Origin: Apodemus sylvaticus
Taxonomy: Eukaryota; Chordata; Mammalia; Rodentia; Muridae
Direction of reading: 5' to 3'
Length of the DNA: 64,000 nucleotides
Assembly: GCF_947179515.1 (NCBI RefSeq)
Contig: NC_067495.1
Coordinates: 65,273,411-65,337,410 of the forward strand
This document shows, piece by piece, positions 22,881 to 33,755 of the stretch. Position 1 is the first letter of the stretch. The number at the start of each line of letters is the position of its first letter. The notes under the pieces were generated by a model. It was not told the origin of the DNA. It did not search any database and saw nothing but the letters and a program-made list of their open reading frames with translations. Both the position numbers and the translations under genes were made by a program.

Positions 22881-24148
22881 CATTACAGACACCCATGTCT
22901 GGATGAATTTGCATATATTGGGCACTGCACCTGAGAGGGAGTGCTCCAGTTCTCCACATGTCTAGCCCTGTTTTCACAATGCATGGCTGAGCTCATGTCA
23001 CAGATTATGTGTGCTCAGGACACACATTTGTAGCAGGTCACAAGGGCAGATGCCTGTTTCTCAGTTTTGTGTTCCTGGCCAGTCATTTGAGGTTCTTATG
23101 ACTTTGTATTTCACCCAGTTTAAATCATCCCAGAATGAAATGGAATCCCATTGCTCAAGGTCAGACCAGCCTGATGGTGGGCTGTACTTTCCACTCACCC
23201 ATGTGATTCCCATACTCAATGAAGGCCTACTAGCATCCAGGAGCCTGTACAACACCAAAGCTTAGTGACACAGGTAAATACCCACCACCATTGTTACAAC
23301 ACACTGAGGACACAGGGCTCCCTGGAGCATTGAGCCTTACATATGCCAAGCCAAGAGTTTGACCCAGCTCCCTCTAATGTACATTCTTTAGTACCCTAAA
23401 ACAGTGGTTCTCAGTGTTCCTAATGCTTCAACCCAGAATAATCCAATGTCTGATGTTTTGGTGACCTGCAACAATTAAATTATTTCTTTTACTACTGCAT
23501 GACTATAATTTTGCTATGTTGTGAATTATCAGAGCAAAGAGTCCATGTTTTCAGATAATCGTTTCTGTATTGCAACCAACAGTTTGAGAACCACTGCCAC
23601 AATCCATGGCTCTGTGGATTTTCACAGCTCGGAACCTGTTGAGTACTCTAATCCCATTGTTCCCTCTACTTGGCCAATACCAAGACCTTGCCAGTTTAGT
23701 CTCTAGAGCATCACAGGCCAGAGAGGGACAAAGAAGAACATGGGACATATGAAGTTTGAACTGGTAGGCTTTACTGGTGTCTTGAAGGCTGCATAATATT
23801 ATCTTGGGAGAACCATGCCTTCTCCTGCCTGCTGGCAGGGTTCCCAAATTATATGTATTTCTTAGGTCAATATGGCCATGTGGTATCCCATGCCACAGGC
23901 TCCCTAAGTTCCCACAACACCTGCTGTCTGCATATCCCAAGATATATAGGGTCATGCAGCCTACAAACCAGAAAGACTCAATCAGTGTCCAGCACATGAC
24001 ACACCTACACTGTACCACAGGCTTAAACCTAGCTACAGTAGGGTACTATGTGCAACATCCCAGCACTTCAGATCCTCAACTTTAGAAGCAATCCCATAAC
24101 CCCAGGCAGAGCAATGTGAAGACCACTGACTTGCCTTTACAGGACTAT
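22881..24148 (+). repeat. Array unit B
   Basis: About 1.27 kb. It lacks about 150-200 bp between the first two markers compared with units A and C, and carries the best preserved hAT element. Confidence 0.7.
23402..23596 (+). mobile_element. URR1-like hAT MITE with intact TIRs in unit B
   Basis: A 195-bp element that begins CAGTGGTTCTCA and ends TGAGAACCACTG, a perfect 12-bp terminal inverted repeat. The interior 'ggtgacctgcaacaattaaa' and 'tgactataattttgctatg' resemble the rodent URR1 (hAT-Charlie) non-autonomous family. It carries no transposase. The flanking 8 bp match only weakly. Confidence 0.75.
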
Positions 24149-25098
24149 GTTCACAGACAGCCAGGTCTAGATGAATGAGCACCCTTAGTGCATGAAACCC
24201 ATGAGGGAATCCCCCAGTTCACCACATGCCTAGCCTTGTCTTCACATGACTGAGCTGAGGACAGAGATTCTGTGAACCTAGGACACACACTTGCAGCAGA
24301 TTGCCAAGGCCAGAGCCCTAGAGTGGGCAGTCCTTCATCTATATCAGACCAGTTATCTTTAAGTCCCACATCTGTTCTTGCTCCTGCAGTCCTCACTACC
24401 CAGGATCAGATGGGGTCCAGTGACCCTGATTCACCCTCCTTGACTTTGTCCATTGTCCCCTGGGCCTGTTGGTGTTGTTCAGTTTTTTTGCTCCTGGCCA
24501 GTCATTTGAGGTTCTTATGACTATATATTTAACCCAATTTGAATCATCCCAGAATGAAATGGGATCCCAATGCTCAAGGTCAGACCAGCCTGGAGGTAGA
24601 CTGTACCTTCCACTTACCCATGTGTTGTTCCCCATACTCTATAAAGGCCTGCTTATGGTCCAAGGGCCTGTGCAACACCAAAGCTTAGTGACACAGGTAA
24701 ATACCTACCACCATTGTTAGAACACACCTAGGACACAGAGCTTCCTGAGACATTGAGCCTTACATCAGCCAAGCCAGAGACTTGAACCAGCTCTTTCTAC
24801 CCTACATATTCCATCACCAATAAGGCAGCAGATCACAAAATTCCCAATGTCTCAACAACCCTGAACCTCCAATCACAATATTATCCTTTTTCTACTTCAT
24901 GACTAATTTTCCTCCTGTTCTGAATTGTCACGTAATACAGTCTGTCCTTTTAGACAATTTATCTGGGCCATGATCCACACTTTGGGGACCACTGACATAA
25001 TCCATGTGTTCTGTAATTTTTTATAGCACTCAACCCTTTTAGTGGCCTAGTCACATTGTCCCCTCAATCAGGCCCACACCAAGACCTCGTTGGAACTC
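24149..25098 (+). repeat. Array unit C (3' part shortened)
   Basis: Matches unit B closely from 'cctggccagtcatttgaggtt' (24490) through 'aagcttagtgacacaggtaa' (about 24681) to the 'accaagacctcg' block near 25078. It then jumps to a weak new start of the unit at about 25100, so several hundred bases of the 3' part are missing. Confidence 0.65.
24825..24994 (+). mobile_element. URR1-like hAT element in unit C
   Basis: The diverged copy sits at the same place in the unit, ending 'tttggggaccactg'. Interior 'tacttcatgactaattttcc' is conserved. Confidence 0.55.
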
Positions 25099-25270
25099 TA
25101 CTTTCATGCTTAGATATATTTGTATATACTGCATACTAAGCTAGTAAATGAAAAGCTCCAATTCCTTACATACCTACCCCTAATTTCACAATTCAAGCTC
25201 TTGCCGAAAATCTGCGTTGTAGACCAGTGAAACCAACACACACATTTCCAGGCCTTGGGCACATGCATGG

Positions 25271-25772
25271 CCCTAGGTTGTATCTGATAACTTGTACATC
25301 AGTCCATGCAGCTCTGATATCCAAAAGGGTCTTTTGTGTGTTTACTTCCCAGAATTGGCTAAGATCTTACCAGCACCCACATTGCCAACTTCATTAATTA
25401 CCTGTAGCCTGTTCATAGGAACCAACCCAAATTCCAACCTGGCAGCATAGTGCCCATATTCCACACTTATCTTGAGTCTCAAAACCTATGCACTGTAACT
25501 TCACTTCTTGGTGAGTGTTTATGATTCCTGTCTGTTTCCATCCTTTCTGACATGCTGCATGCTTATCAGCATGGCCTTGCATGTATCCCTAGAATTTCAT
25601 CCATGTGCACTGTCCCTAAACTTTTTAGCCTACTTAGTGTCATACAGCATATGTATCAGCGCAAAGTGAGTGACATAGATTCTTACATGTTCATGCAATC
25701 ACCATAGTGTCATGCCTAGATCTGGGTCCTGCAGCCTGCTCACAGATTATCCTGCTAGGTGTCTGTCTGTGT

Positions 25773-25821
<49 letters not shown>

Positions 25822-26684
25822 TGACTGTTCCTCATCATTTTCATACACTTGCCATCTTCATACTCCCAGAAGTCCTATCTATGTCTAGCAGACTGTTCTT
25901 TGGCCAAGCCTAGTGAGTCATCTAGATCCTCAGTCACATCCTCTATCCACATCCTTGCATGCATAGGTGTGGTCAATTGCCTTGTTCCTAAATTCAGACA
26001 TGTTAGTGCTACAAAGATCCCAATGAGCTCACAGGCCTAGCTGGATTCCCATAGCAAATATCCTAACTCTGCCTAATGAGTAATTCAGACTCTCCCTCTC
26101 AATTTATTTCCTCTCATTCTCAAGTCTAGCTGTGGTCACAAAATCTGTGTACCAGTCTGGCTTGCTGAGTTTCCTGGGTCCCTGCATGCTTATCAATCCT
26201 CATATGCTCAAGCCCTTAGCTGTTTCCCACTTCTATCTTTGTGGACCAGCCCAGTGTAATAAGTGATACTGACACTCCCACTTCTAACTAGGGTCACACA
26301 GCTTGTGCAGTGGCACAATAAGTCAAGTGCCCTGGATTCCCCAAATGCCCACGTGTCCTCTACCCTTCTTAGCTAGCTTGGGTTCCTTATCCTGTGCCCC
26401 AACAAACTGGAAAATTTCTCCAGATCCTTGTATGCCACGTCAGCCTCATATATCCAGTATGCTCAGCTCAGGTTCTACACCCTGTGAACCAGTTCAGCCT
26501 TTGAATTCCCTAGAACCAAGCCTTCCTATGTTGACCCCATTCTCTTAAGCCTACCTAGGCTCTCAGTCTATATATAAGCTCATCCTGGTGAATTACCTAG
26601 ACCTCCACCCACCTGCACCTTTTCCACACTCCCAGGAGTTTCAAAATGTCAAAAGGAAGCATGTTACTTTGCAAGCATTCTTAA

Positions 26685-26690
<6 letters not shown>
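25271..26690. repeat. Degenerate region, possible ~170-185-bp periodicity
   Basis: C/T-rich, gene-free sequence. A block like 'gtgagtgacatagattct...' recurs in weak form near 25665, 25912, 26079 and 26255 ('tgagtcatctagatcctc', 'tgagtaattcagactctc', 'taagtgatactgacactc'), often followed by a 'tgtggtca' or 'gggtcaca' block. Subtracting the TG tract, the spacing is about 167-190 bp. The match is loose. Confidence 0.35.
25767..25819 (+). repeat. (TG)n microsatellite
   Basis: Nearly pure TG run with one TA interruption. Confidence 0.95.
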
Positions 26691-26762
<72 letters not shown>

Positions 26763-26776
26763 AACACACACACACA
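26691..26776 (+). repeat. Compound (CT)n(CA)n microsatellite
   Basis: About 28 CT units run directly into about 14 CA units with one CAAA break. The Ser-Leu and Thr-His frame across it is an artefact. Confidence 0.97.
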
Positions 26777-27089
26777 TTTTAATGACATTAAATGACACAT
26801 GGTGCACTGTTCCCCTCAAGAGTCATAGGCTACCTATCAGAAAAAAAAGCCAGTGCCAACATAGGAACCCTTCCTTTGAGTTGTTGGTTAATAAGCATCC
26901 AAGAGATTTCTAAAGCAATTTAGGTTATTGCCATCGCCTTCCTGTGGTTTTCTCCCATAAGCTGAAGGTAAGATTCTATAGTAGAAGATGTTAGACACTT
27001 TGGACACACAGCTTGTAAAAAAGAGCCAGAACTGACTTGGAAACCTCTTTCCTAAAGAGGAGCTCTCATAGTATCTAGAGGTGCTATGC

Positions 27090-27790
27090 AAATTTCCAAG
27101 GGAAAAACATAAACAATAGTTCTATCCAGATATAAAGCCTAGTAACCACAACACTGACCGGCCCAGCAAGCTCTCTCTAGTTGTGCCATAATGACACTTT
27201 ATCTTGGAGGTAACCAACAGCTCTCTAATTGGACACAAGGTTCCCTTAATAGGAAGGAATTTCTGCCAGGTACTTTGAGCTTAGCCAGTTACCTGTGGCT
27301 TGTGACGTTATAGACCTTAGAGGAGAATCTACTGTTGCCATTTTCCTAAGCAAATATAATTATCCAATTGTGTTCTCAATATTTATCTTTATGCCTACAG
27401 ATAAGTGGAGCTCCCACCTTTCATCAAAGAAGCTTGTTTTTGAGCAGCAAAGACTATTACAGAGATCCATAACAGGTAAGCAGCATACAGAGAAAAGTAG
27501 CCAACTGATACATCTATAATACAACAGAGAATATTGCAGAAGGGAGGCTGCAAAGAGTATGAGCATCAGAGGACCAGGACTTCTGGTGCTAGAAAGTATC
27601 TCCTATATATGACAGGGATGATGTACCATGAAATCTCAACACTATGGTTGCCTGCACAATAGCCGAATAATGACTTCACCAATTCACACAACAACCTTCA
27701 TAGGAGAACTTTCACGAAGGCTCTCTCCATAGATGAAGATCTACAGCCAGTTAATGGCTTCTGAGAGAGAGAAAATAAAAAATAACAATG
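27090..27790. other. Possible unassigned interspersed rodent repeat
   Basis: Phrases such as 'ccagatataaagcctagtaa', 'gagaatctactgttgcca' and 'caatatttatctttatgcct' resemble a middle-repetitive sequence I associate with many murid loci, but I cannot name the family or its strand. No protein frame of interest. Confidence 0.3.
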
Positions 27791-27967
27791 TCTATTTCTT
27801 GATTAAGAAACTATGGGGTATACCAACAGAAATAATGGAAGGTTAAATTAAAGGAAACAGAGACAGAGACCATGCAAAATAAAAAAAAAAACTATTAGAC
27901 TTTTTAAACTCTAGCATGGAAGTACACAGCTATTGAACCGCAAATATATATCAACCTTCAAAAAATG

Positions 27968-28008
27968 GAGAAGCCTAATGAAGCACATCTTTAATCCCAG
28001 TACCTACC
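27968..28008 (+). mobile_element. B1-like SINE 5' fragment
   Basis: 'gcacatctttaatcccagta' matches the start of B1; the rest is missing. Confidence 0.4.
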
Positions 28009-29980
28009 CTCTATTCTGCTTTATAAATCACATGCATTCCATTATGTTCTCTCCCAACATCAAGATCACTTCTTTCTGTGGCATCTACATTTTTTATCAC
28101 CATCAGCCAAGATATCACTATATAAAGTGAACAACAAGATGTAAGTTAAGAGGAAGGAAAGAAAGTGGGACACTAGTGAGTGTTCTCTATTTCCCTTCAA
28201 GTTCACAAAACTCATCACATCATAGGAAGCAGGGAAAGCCTGAGTTTTCACAAGGAAGAGATTAAACTTGGGCGCTTAATAAATTCTTTCCCAAGGTCAT
28301 AGAACTGAAAATGTTCTGGGGGGAGCTTCTTGAGGTAGTTTTAATTTTTTTTTTGTCTCTTTAATTCCATCTCAGCTAGACAGAAAATGGAAAAACTGTA
28401 GGGCTTTATGTTCCAAAACTGTTACTCATCCTAGCTCCACCCCCACTCTCACTGCCACCCCCATAATACAACAGTCCAAGAACTAATGCAATGTACCTTT
28501 TGGGAAAAGTGACTTTATAGTTGTTTTGGATCTTAAGAACATACACTTTCCTTGCCTGATGATTTCTCACCTTAACTTCCAAGCAAAGTGTTTCCTAATG
28601 CAGATTTCTGCTAGGGACAGCTGCTTCCCAGTCCTGCCCAGTCTCTAGTGGGTAATAATACTGGAAGCCTTAGTAACTCTGCCAGCAAATAGGACAGAGG
28701 CAGCCTACCTGACCAGTGGCTTCTGTGATAAGTCTTCTGAGAATAATGTTATTCTGCAAGAACAAATCTTTCAGACCTGCCATCTGTCAGAGGGGTAGGG
28801 TAAGTGTTGGAAAATAGATAGAAGAGGGTGGACAACAGGAACACAGGATATATGACTGTTTCAAGAAGAAAGAGATACATGAAGAACAGACTCCAGCTTT
28901 TGTCTTGTCCCCAAGTAATATCTTGAAGTAATTGCCTAGAGAATCTGATTCATTGGCTATATTTTATAAGAGATGTCACAACAGATCTTAGCCATATATC
29001 TCAAAAGCTTCAAGTGTTGATCTTGCTTTGTCTTACCTTCCAGTCAGAGCACTAGAAGACAACAGGCCTGCCATATATACAGTGCTAGCCTATTGGTAAA
29101 AACCTTGCATAACATTTTGTTAACCCTGATTCATTCCACCATAGCCAAGAATTTCCTCACCCAGCCAAATCCGCAGCTTTCTTGGAGGCCAGCATGGGCC
29201 AGTTCCTTTCAGCTGGTCTTCCCAGCTGGACTTTGATTAGAAGTTCAGTAATACTCAATCATGCTACAGTAATTTCTCCTGACTCATCCTCCTGAGGACC
29301 CATCAGAAGGGATGTGCCTCTGGTAAAAAGCCTGGTAGTACTAACTATACCACGCTTATCCTTACTGACCCTGCAAGTAATCTACTCACATCCTGGAATT
29401 AGCATTCCCATCTTTTTGGCATCATCTGGCAGCAACTTTTTCATTTTCAGTGAGAAAAGGAGTAACAGTAGATTGTTCCATGGTTTAGAACAGGCCCAGA
29501 AGGGAAGAAATCTAAAGTTCATAAGAGAGAGGTATAGGGAAACTGAAGGCAGATGATTTCAGCCCCTGTCATTATGGCAAAAACAAGGTAAATCTGAAGA
29601 TTCAAATTAAGGATGGAGGTGAGGCAAGTAGGAAAAAAATGCCTAAAGACTTAAAGCAAAGTTCCATCACTTGTTTGCCTGTCAGAGAGCCCAAGAAACA
29701 GCTTTGTATTTGGGAGCTAATTTTTTTTTGCCTCAAATATTTCTACACAATTCCAAAGTGCTTGTTCTACATATCAGACCCCATATGTGATTTAAAGAGT
29801 GCAGCAGCATGACTGGAGAGACTCACTTTGCAACACCCAAGGACTGTGAAGACTAAGGCTCAAGTCTTTCATTCTGAGTTCAACACAAAACCTTCAAAAT
29901 GCAAAGGTAAGGTTAAGTTGCCTGAACAATAGCATAAGGCTCACTAGAGAGCCAGTGCTTATATTTGACTCTAAACTGTT
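28009..29980. other. Unassigned, repeat-poor stretch
   Basis: About 2 kb without recognised repeats, genes or strong open frames. Confidence 0.4.
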
Positions 29981-30112
29981 AAGCCCACCCTTGTGCTGCT
30001 GGTGGTGGTGGTGGTGGAGCATCTCCTGTAATCCCAGCATTGGCAGAACCTGACGAGTAAAGGCAAAAAGATCAGCATTACACAGTCAGCCTTGGTTACA
30101 CAGAGATGTGGA
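29981..30112 (+). mobile_element. B1-type SINE with (TGG)n
   Basis: 'ggagcatctcctgtaatccc', 'agcattggcag' and 'cagtcagccttggttacaca' follow B1 order. A six-unit (GGT)n tract at 29999-30016 expands the 'ggtggtg' of the B1 head. Confidence 0.65.
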
Positions 30113-32635
30113 AAGAATAGTCTAATCATACCTTTAAGAAATTCAGCAAAGAACTTCTATATTTGTCTTTCTGACAAGACCTACTCCGTTTAGTCTTTCC
30201 TTACCTGCTACATTGTATGCTACAGTCCTCCCACAATGTCTTGTCCTATGGGTACTTTTGCTGTCGCTCTTTTTTTTTCTTGTATTATTTTTATTTTCAG
30301 GACCAATATGTTATTCCTAAGGCATGGTAACAAAGCACTAGGCAAAGAAGCTATGCCTGCCTATATAAGACACTCCAAAAACATCCATTCTCGTTACTTT
30401 CCACTTAGTGAATGTTACCTTCTATATTTATCTTCCTATTGTCATACTCATTGCTGACTGTTCAACAGGTAAGAGACACTGACATGAATAAGCATGTGTT
30501 TTCCTAAGGACTGCTAATTTCAAATAGCCTACATAAATTTTCAGAAGATGTGTTCTAATTTTTGGTAAGAAAATATGGTCACCATAAGTGTAAGGCATCC
30601 TTGAAAAATACACAGTACATAGATCAGTGCAATTTAGTTTGAGAGACAAAATAGCCTTAAATGACTAGAGGCATTAAAAGATACACCAGAGAGGACCAAA
30701 ACAACTAGATGGACTTTAACAGACAGAATTGAGTTGGGCCTTGGGAGATGGGCCATATCTGGATATAGTAGGAATGAGTTTGGGGCTGAGTGTCATCATC
30801 TAACCAAATTGAAGGACCATTTGTATGACTATAAAATATTGCTCAGCTGTATCTTACTACATCAGCCAATGTATACCAGTACAGATACTGAGATCAATTG
30901 TCAAATGACATAGTCCATTCTACTGATATCTCTTGATCCCAAGCCCACATAGCCAGCTCATTTCCTGGCTTGATCTAATAGAAGTCAAGAAAATCCACTT
31001 AACTGTCTACATGCAAAGAAACCCAACCAGTGGTTTGATATGATTGTAACACTCAAGGCCAAAACACATTCAAAACTCATTGACATTTTGTTTTCATTTC
31101 TAAATTGATTTTAGAATAGATATATAACTCACAGGAATGCTGATATAAACCAGTAGGCAGATCATTTCAAAATAGTAAATGAAAATAGATAACAACAAAT
31201 AGGAATCAAGTGCATATATTAAATAATGACATTATGTGAATATCATCTCATTAGCATATAAGTGAACAGGAAAATGTAAAAATTCATGACAGAGTAAGGT
31301 TGAAAGAAATTATTGTTCCTTTGGCATTACTCGGGAATTAGAATATCAATATTTGTTTGGAAGTGAACTGGGAGAAAGGCAATGAAGCTTTGGCTAAAGC
31401 TTTTGTAAAGGAGTAAGAAAGTTTAGACAGGGCTTTGGCTCACCTAACAAGTACGATTGCCTTTGCTCCTAATTGTTTTTTTTTTTTTTTATTTCTAATG
31501 CCTCTCAAAAAAAGCATGGCTAAAACCCTGTATCACCAAAGTACTGGCAAATAATTCAGAAACCCTTGGGAACTGTGAAAATCAAGTAGCATTACTATTA
31601 TCAGAATTATTAACACCCAGACACATTGACAGATAAATAAGTAGGATTACAAAAAAATGTCATGATCCAGAGATGTTCTAGGAATGCACAGTTAGCTTCT
31701 TGAAGGCTTCCTATGTATTTCAGGAATCTTGATAGATGAATATATGTTACAGGCATTGTGAACAATTTCTAGGAATGACTTACCAACATTATACACATTG
31801 CCTAGGAATTGTTTACAATTCCTGATTTAACATTCCGCTGCAACAAAAATAACAGTTAACTTAAATTTGATCATACACTGGATTCAAATCAGAAGGCAGC
31901 ATTTCCACAGGCCTGCCATATAATGTGGAGATTGACTTTTATATAAAAATATGGATAATAGCTAAGTAGCTGGGCTGTTCACTTTGAAGACTCACATGCA
32001 GAATACTATGCATGAACTGGCTGAAGAAAAAGTGCCAAGAAAAATTCCTTTCATTATTTTAAAATGAATTAATTTTACAGCAATCACAAATCCAAACATA
32101 TAATGCGTAAGTATTTCAAAAATGAATTAAAATATGAAGTCTACATTTCTTTCTTTTCACTGTTTTTGAACAAATTACCTACTAGCATTATTTATTTTTA
32201 AATAGATTAGGATTTGTACACTCAAGATATGTACTGAACTGTCTGAAGTAGTCCCCTGAGAATGTGTTCTAATGCTGCCATTGTTCAGAATAGTTTTGAA
32301 ATGCTGCTTTGAGAACTGCCTTCTGAGCCAGTTTATGAGTGAGACAGTAACAAAATTCACATTGTTTTCTTATCACATTTTAAAACTTAGCTATACAGCA
32401 TAGTAACTACACAATTTGATTCAACCAGATTCACATAGAAGTCAAAATGCAACCACATTTTTACTAAAGCCCTGCCCCAGGTCACCCCCTTTACTCAGGC
32501 TGGATGAAAGATAGTCTTTCCCTCTCTACCCAAGCACCCTATAGACATGTCCAGTTTTTGAAAAGTCCTGACTAACATTTGTTTCAAATATCTAGAGTAA
32601 ACTTTTCCAGTGAACTTTCATGGTACACTGTGTTT
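30113..32635. other. Unassigned AT-rich stretch
   Basis: About 2.5 kb with no gene and no repeat I can name, apart from a poly-T near 31475-31490. Confidence 0.4.
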
Positions 32636-32760
32636 GGCCAGATCAGGCAGCTAGACTGTAAGCTTCATGGCAGCGGTTCACTGTCTTAGTCCTAGCATCC
32701 AAAACATAGCCATGTTTTGGATGTTGTCATTGCTCAACAAATATCTGTTGAATGGTAAAT
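32636..32760 (+). mobile_element. L2 LINE 3' end
   Basis: 'agactgtaagcttcatggca' followed by 'ttcactgtcttagtcctagc' and 'gctcaacaaatatctgttga' is the conserved 3' end of mammalian L2, older than the rodent radiation. Confidence 0.75.
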
Positions 32761-32808
32761 GGATGGATGTAGGGGAGGTGATGATGGATGTATGGATAGA
32801 TGGATAAT
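32757..32808 (+). repeat. (GGAT)n-like simple repeat
   Basis: Imperfect GGAT/GATG run grown from the L2 'gaatgaatg' tail. Confidence 0.7.
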
Positions 32809-32835
32809 GTTCATTAAAGAGTTATTACAGTTCTG

Positions 32836-32915
32836 TCTTGGGATGCTGCTCAGTAATAGATCACTTGCTTAGCATATACAAGTTCCTAGGGGCATATCCC
32901 TCACATAATAAAATA
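32836..32915 (+). mobile_element. ID-type SINE
   Basis: 'cttgggatgctgctcagtaa', 'gatcacttgcttagcatata' and an A-rich tail match ID; the B-box is diverged. Confidence 0.65.
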
Positions 32916-33554
32916 GATATCTCGACACAGTAAGTGTTAGTGGAACAGTGAAATACAAAGGTGTAGGTTATATAGAAAGTTTACCTTCTAGCAGCGAGCC
33001 CAGGATAACACTGTTTGCCAGCAGCTAAAAAAATATCCTGGAGGTGGTTATAGCATACACCTGGATTGTGAGCTGGTTCGCTGATAAGCATTAGAAGTTA
33101 CTGCCTTGCCTGTTTTGGACCAGTTGCTCATACACATTCCATTCACAGACTACCCTCTGATACAGGTCAACTCACCTGCGAACAAGTGCCACAGGGTTTT
33201 ACTTTGAAGAGGAACCAGTGAAATGCCATTATCTAAAGTGGCTTGAGCTAGGTTATACAGCAAACTAATGAAGGATGGTAGAGCTTTGGTCTGAAATGAG
33301 GAAAACAAACTACAAGAGCTCTCTGCACTGTTCTCATTCTTTTCCTTTCAATCTGGAATTATAATCCTGTAATCTTCTTTCTCAGCATGCATACCTTCTC
33401 CATAAGCTACAAAAACAAAGCTGAGGCCCTCTCCAGCTTCCCATCTAATTTAGCAATAGATCCTGATTCCTGTCCTAGAGGCAGCAGTGGCAGCCGTGCT
33501 AATAGTCTAAAAGTAGTAGTAATAATAAACATTAATTGGTGATGGTGTCAATAA

Positions 33555-33755
33555 CTGTAGGATACTTGCAGAGTGCTGAATACATGGTATACACTCTCTT
33601 TAAAAGCAACGTTTTAGTTCTCTTGACAAAACTATAGGGTTAGCACTGTTGCCATTAGTTTTGTAGTTTAACAAAGTGAGAATATGATAGGTTAACACAC
33701 CAAGCCAGTCAGGGGTCAACGCCTTTGCCTGCCTTACTTTTGTGCCAGAGAGTGA
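33555..33755 (-). mobile_element. MIR SINE
   Basis: The reverse MIR core is visible as 'actatagggttagcactgtt', 'tttgtagtttaacaaagtga' and 'ataggttaacacaccaagcc', in the order expected for the tRNA-derived mammalian-wide repeat. Confidence 0.6.

Larger units (their letters stand above)
21310..25270 (+). repeat. Direct tandem array of a ~1.3-1.5 kb unit
   Basis: Three diverged direct copies plus a fragment. The marker 'cagac(a)c..agrtctagatg' occurs at 21377, 22881, 24149 and, weakly, 25100. 'cctggccagtcatttgaggtt' or its variant occurs at about 21766, 23071 and 24490. 'cctgctgtct.c.t.tcc' occurs at 22609 and 23920, and 'cacctacactgt.cc' at 22691 and 24003. Unit lengths differ through indels (about 1504, 1268 and 950). 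No gene is visible inside. I do not recognise the unit as a named satellite. Confidence 0.8.

Noticed and set aside
21310..25270. CRISPR-like array
   Set aside because: The units are over 1 kb and diverged, with no short direct repeats and spacers; the genome is mammalian.
26588..26782. Ser-Leu repeat frame
   Set aside because: It is a translation of the CT/CA microsatellite.
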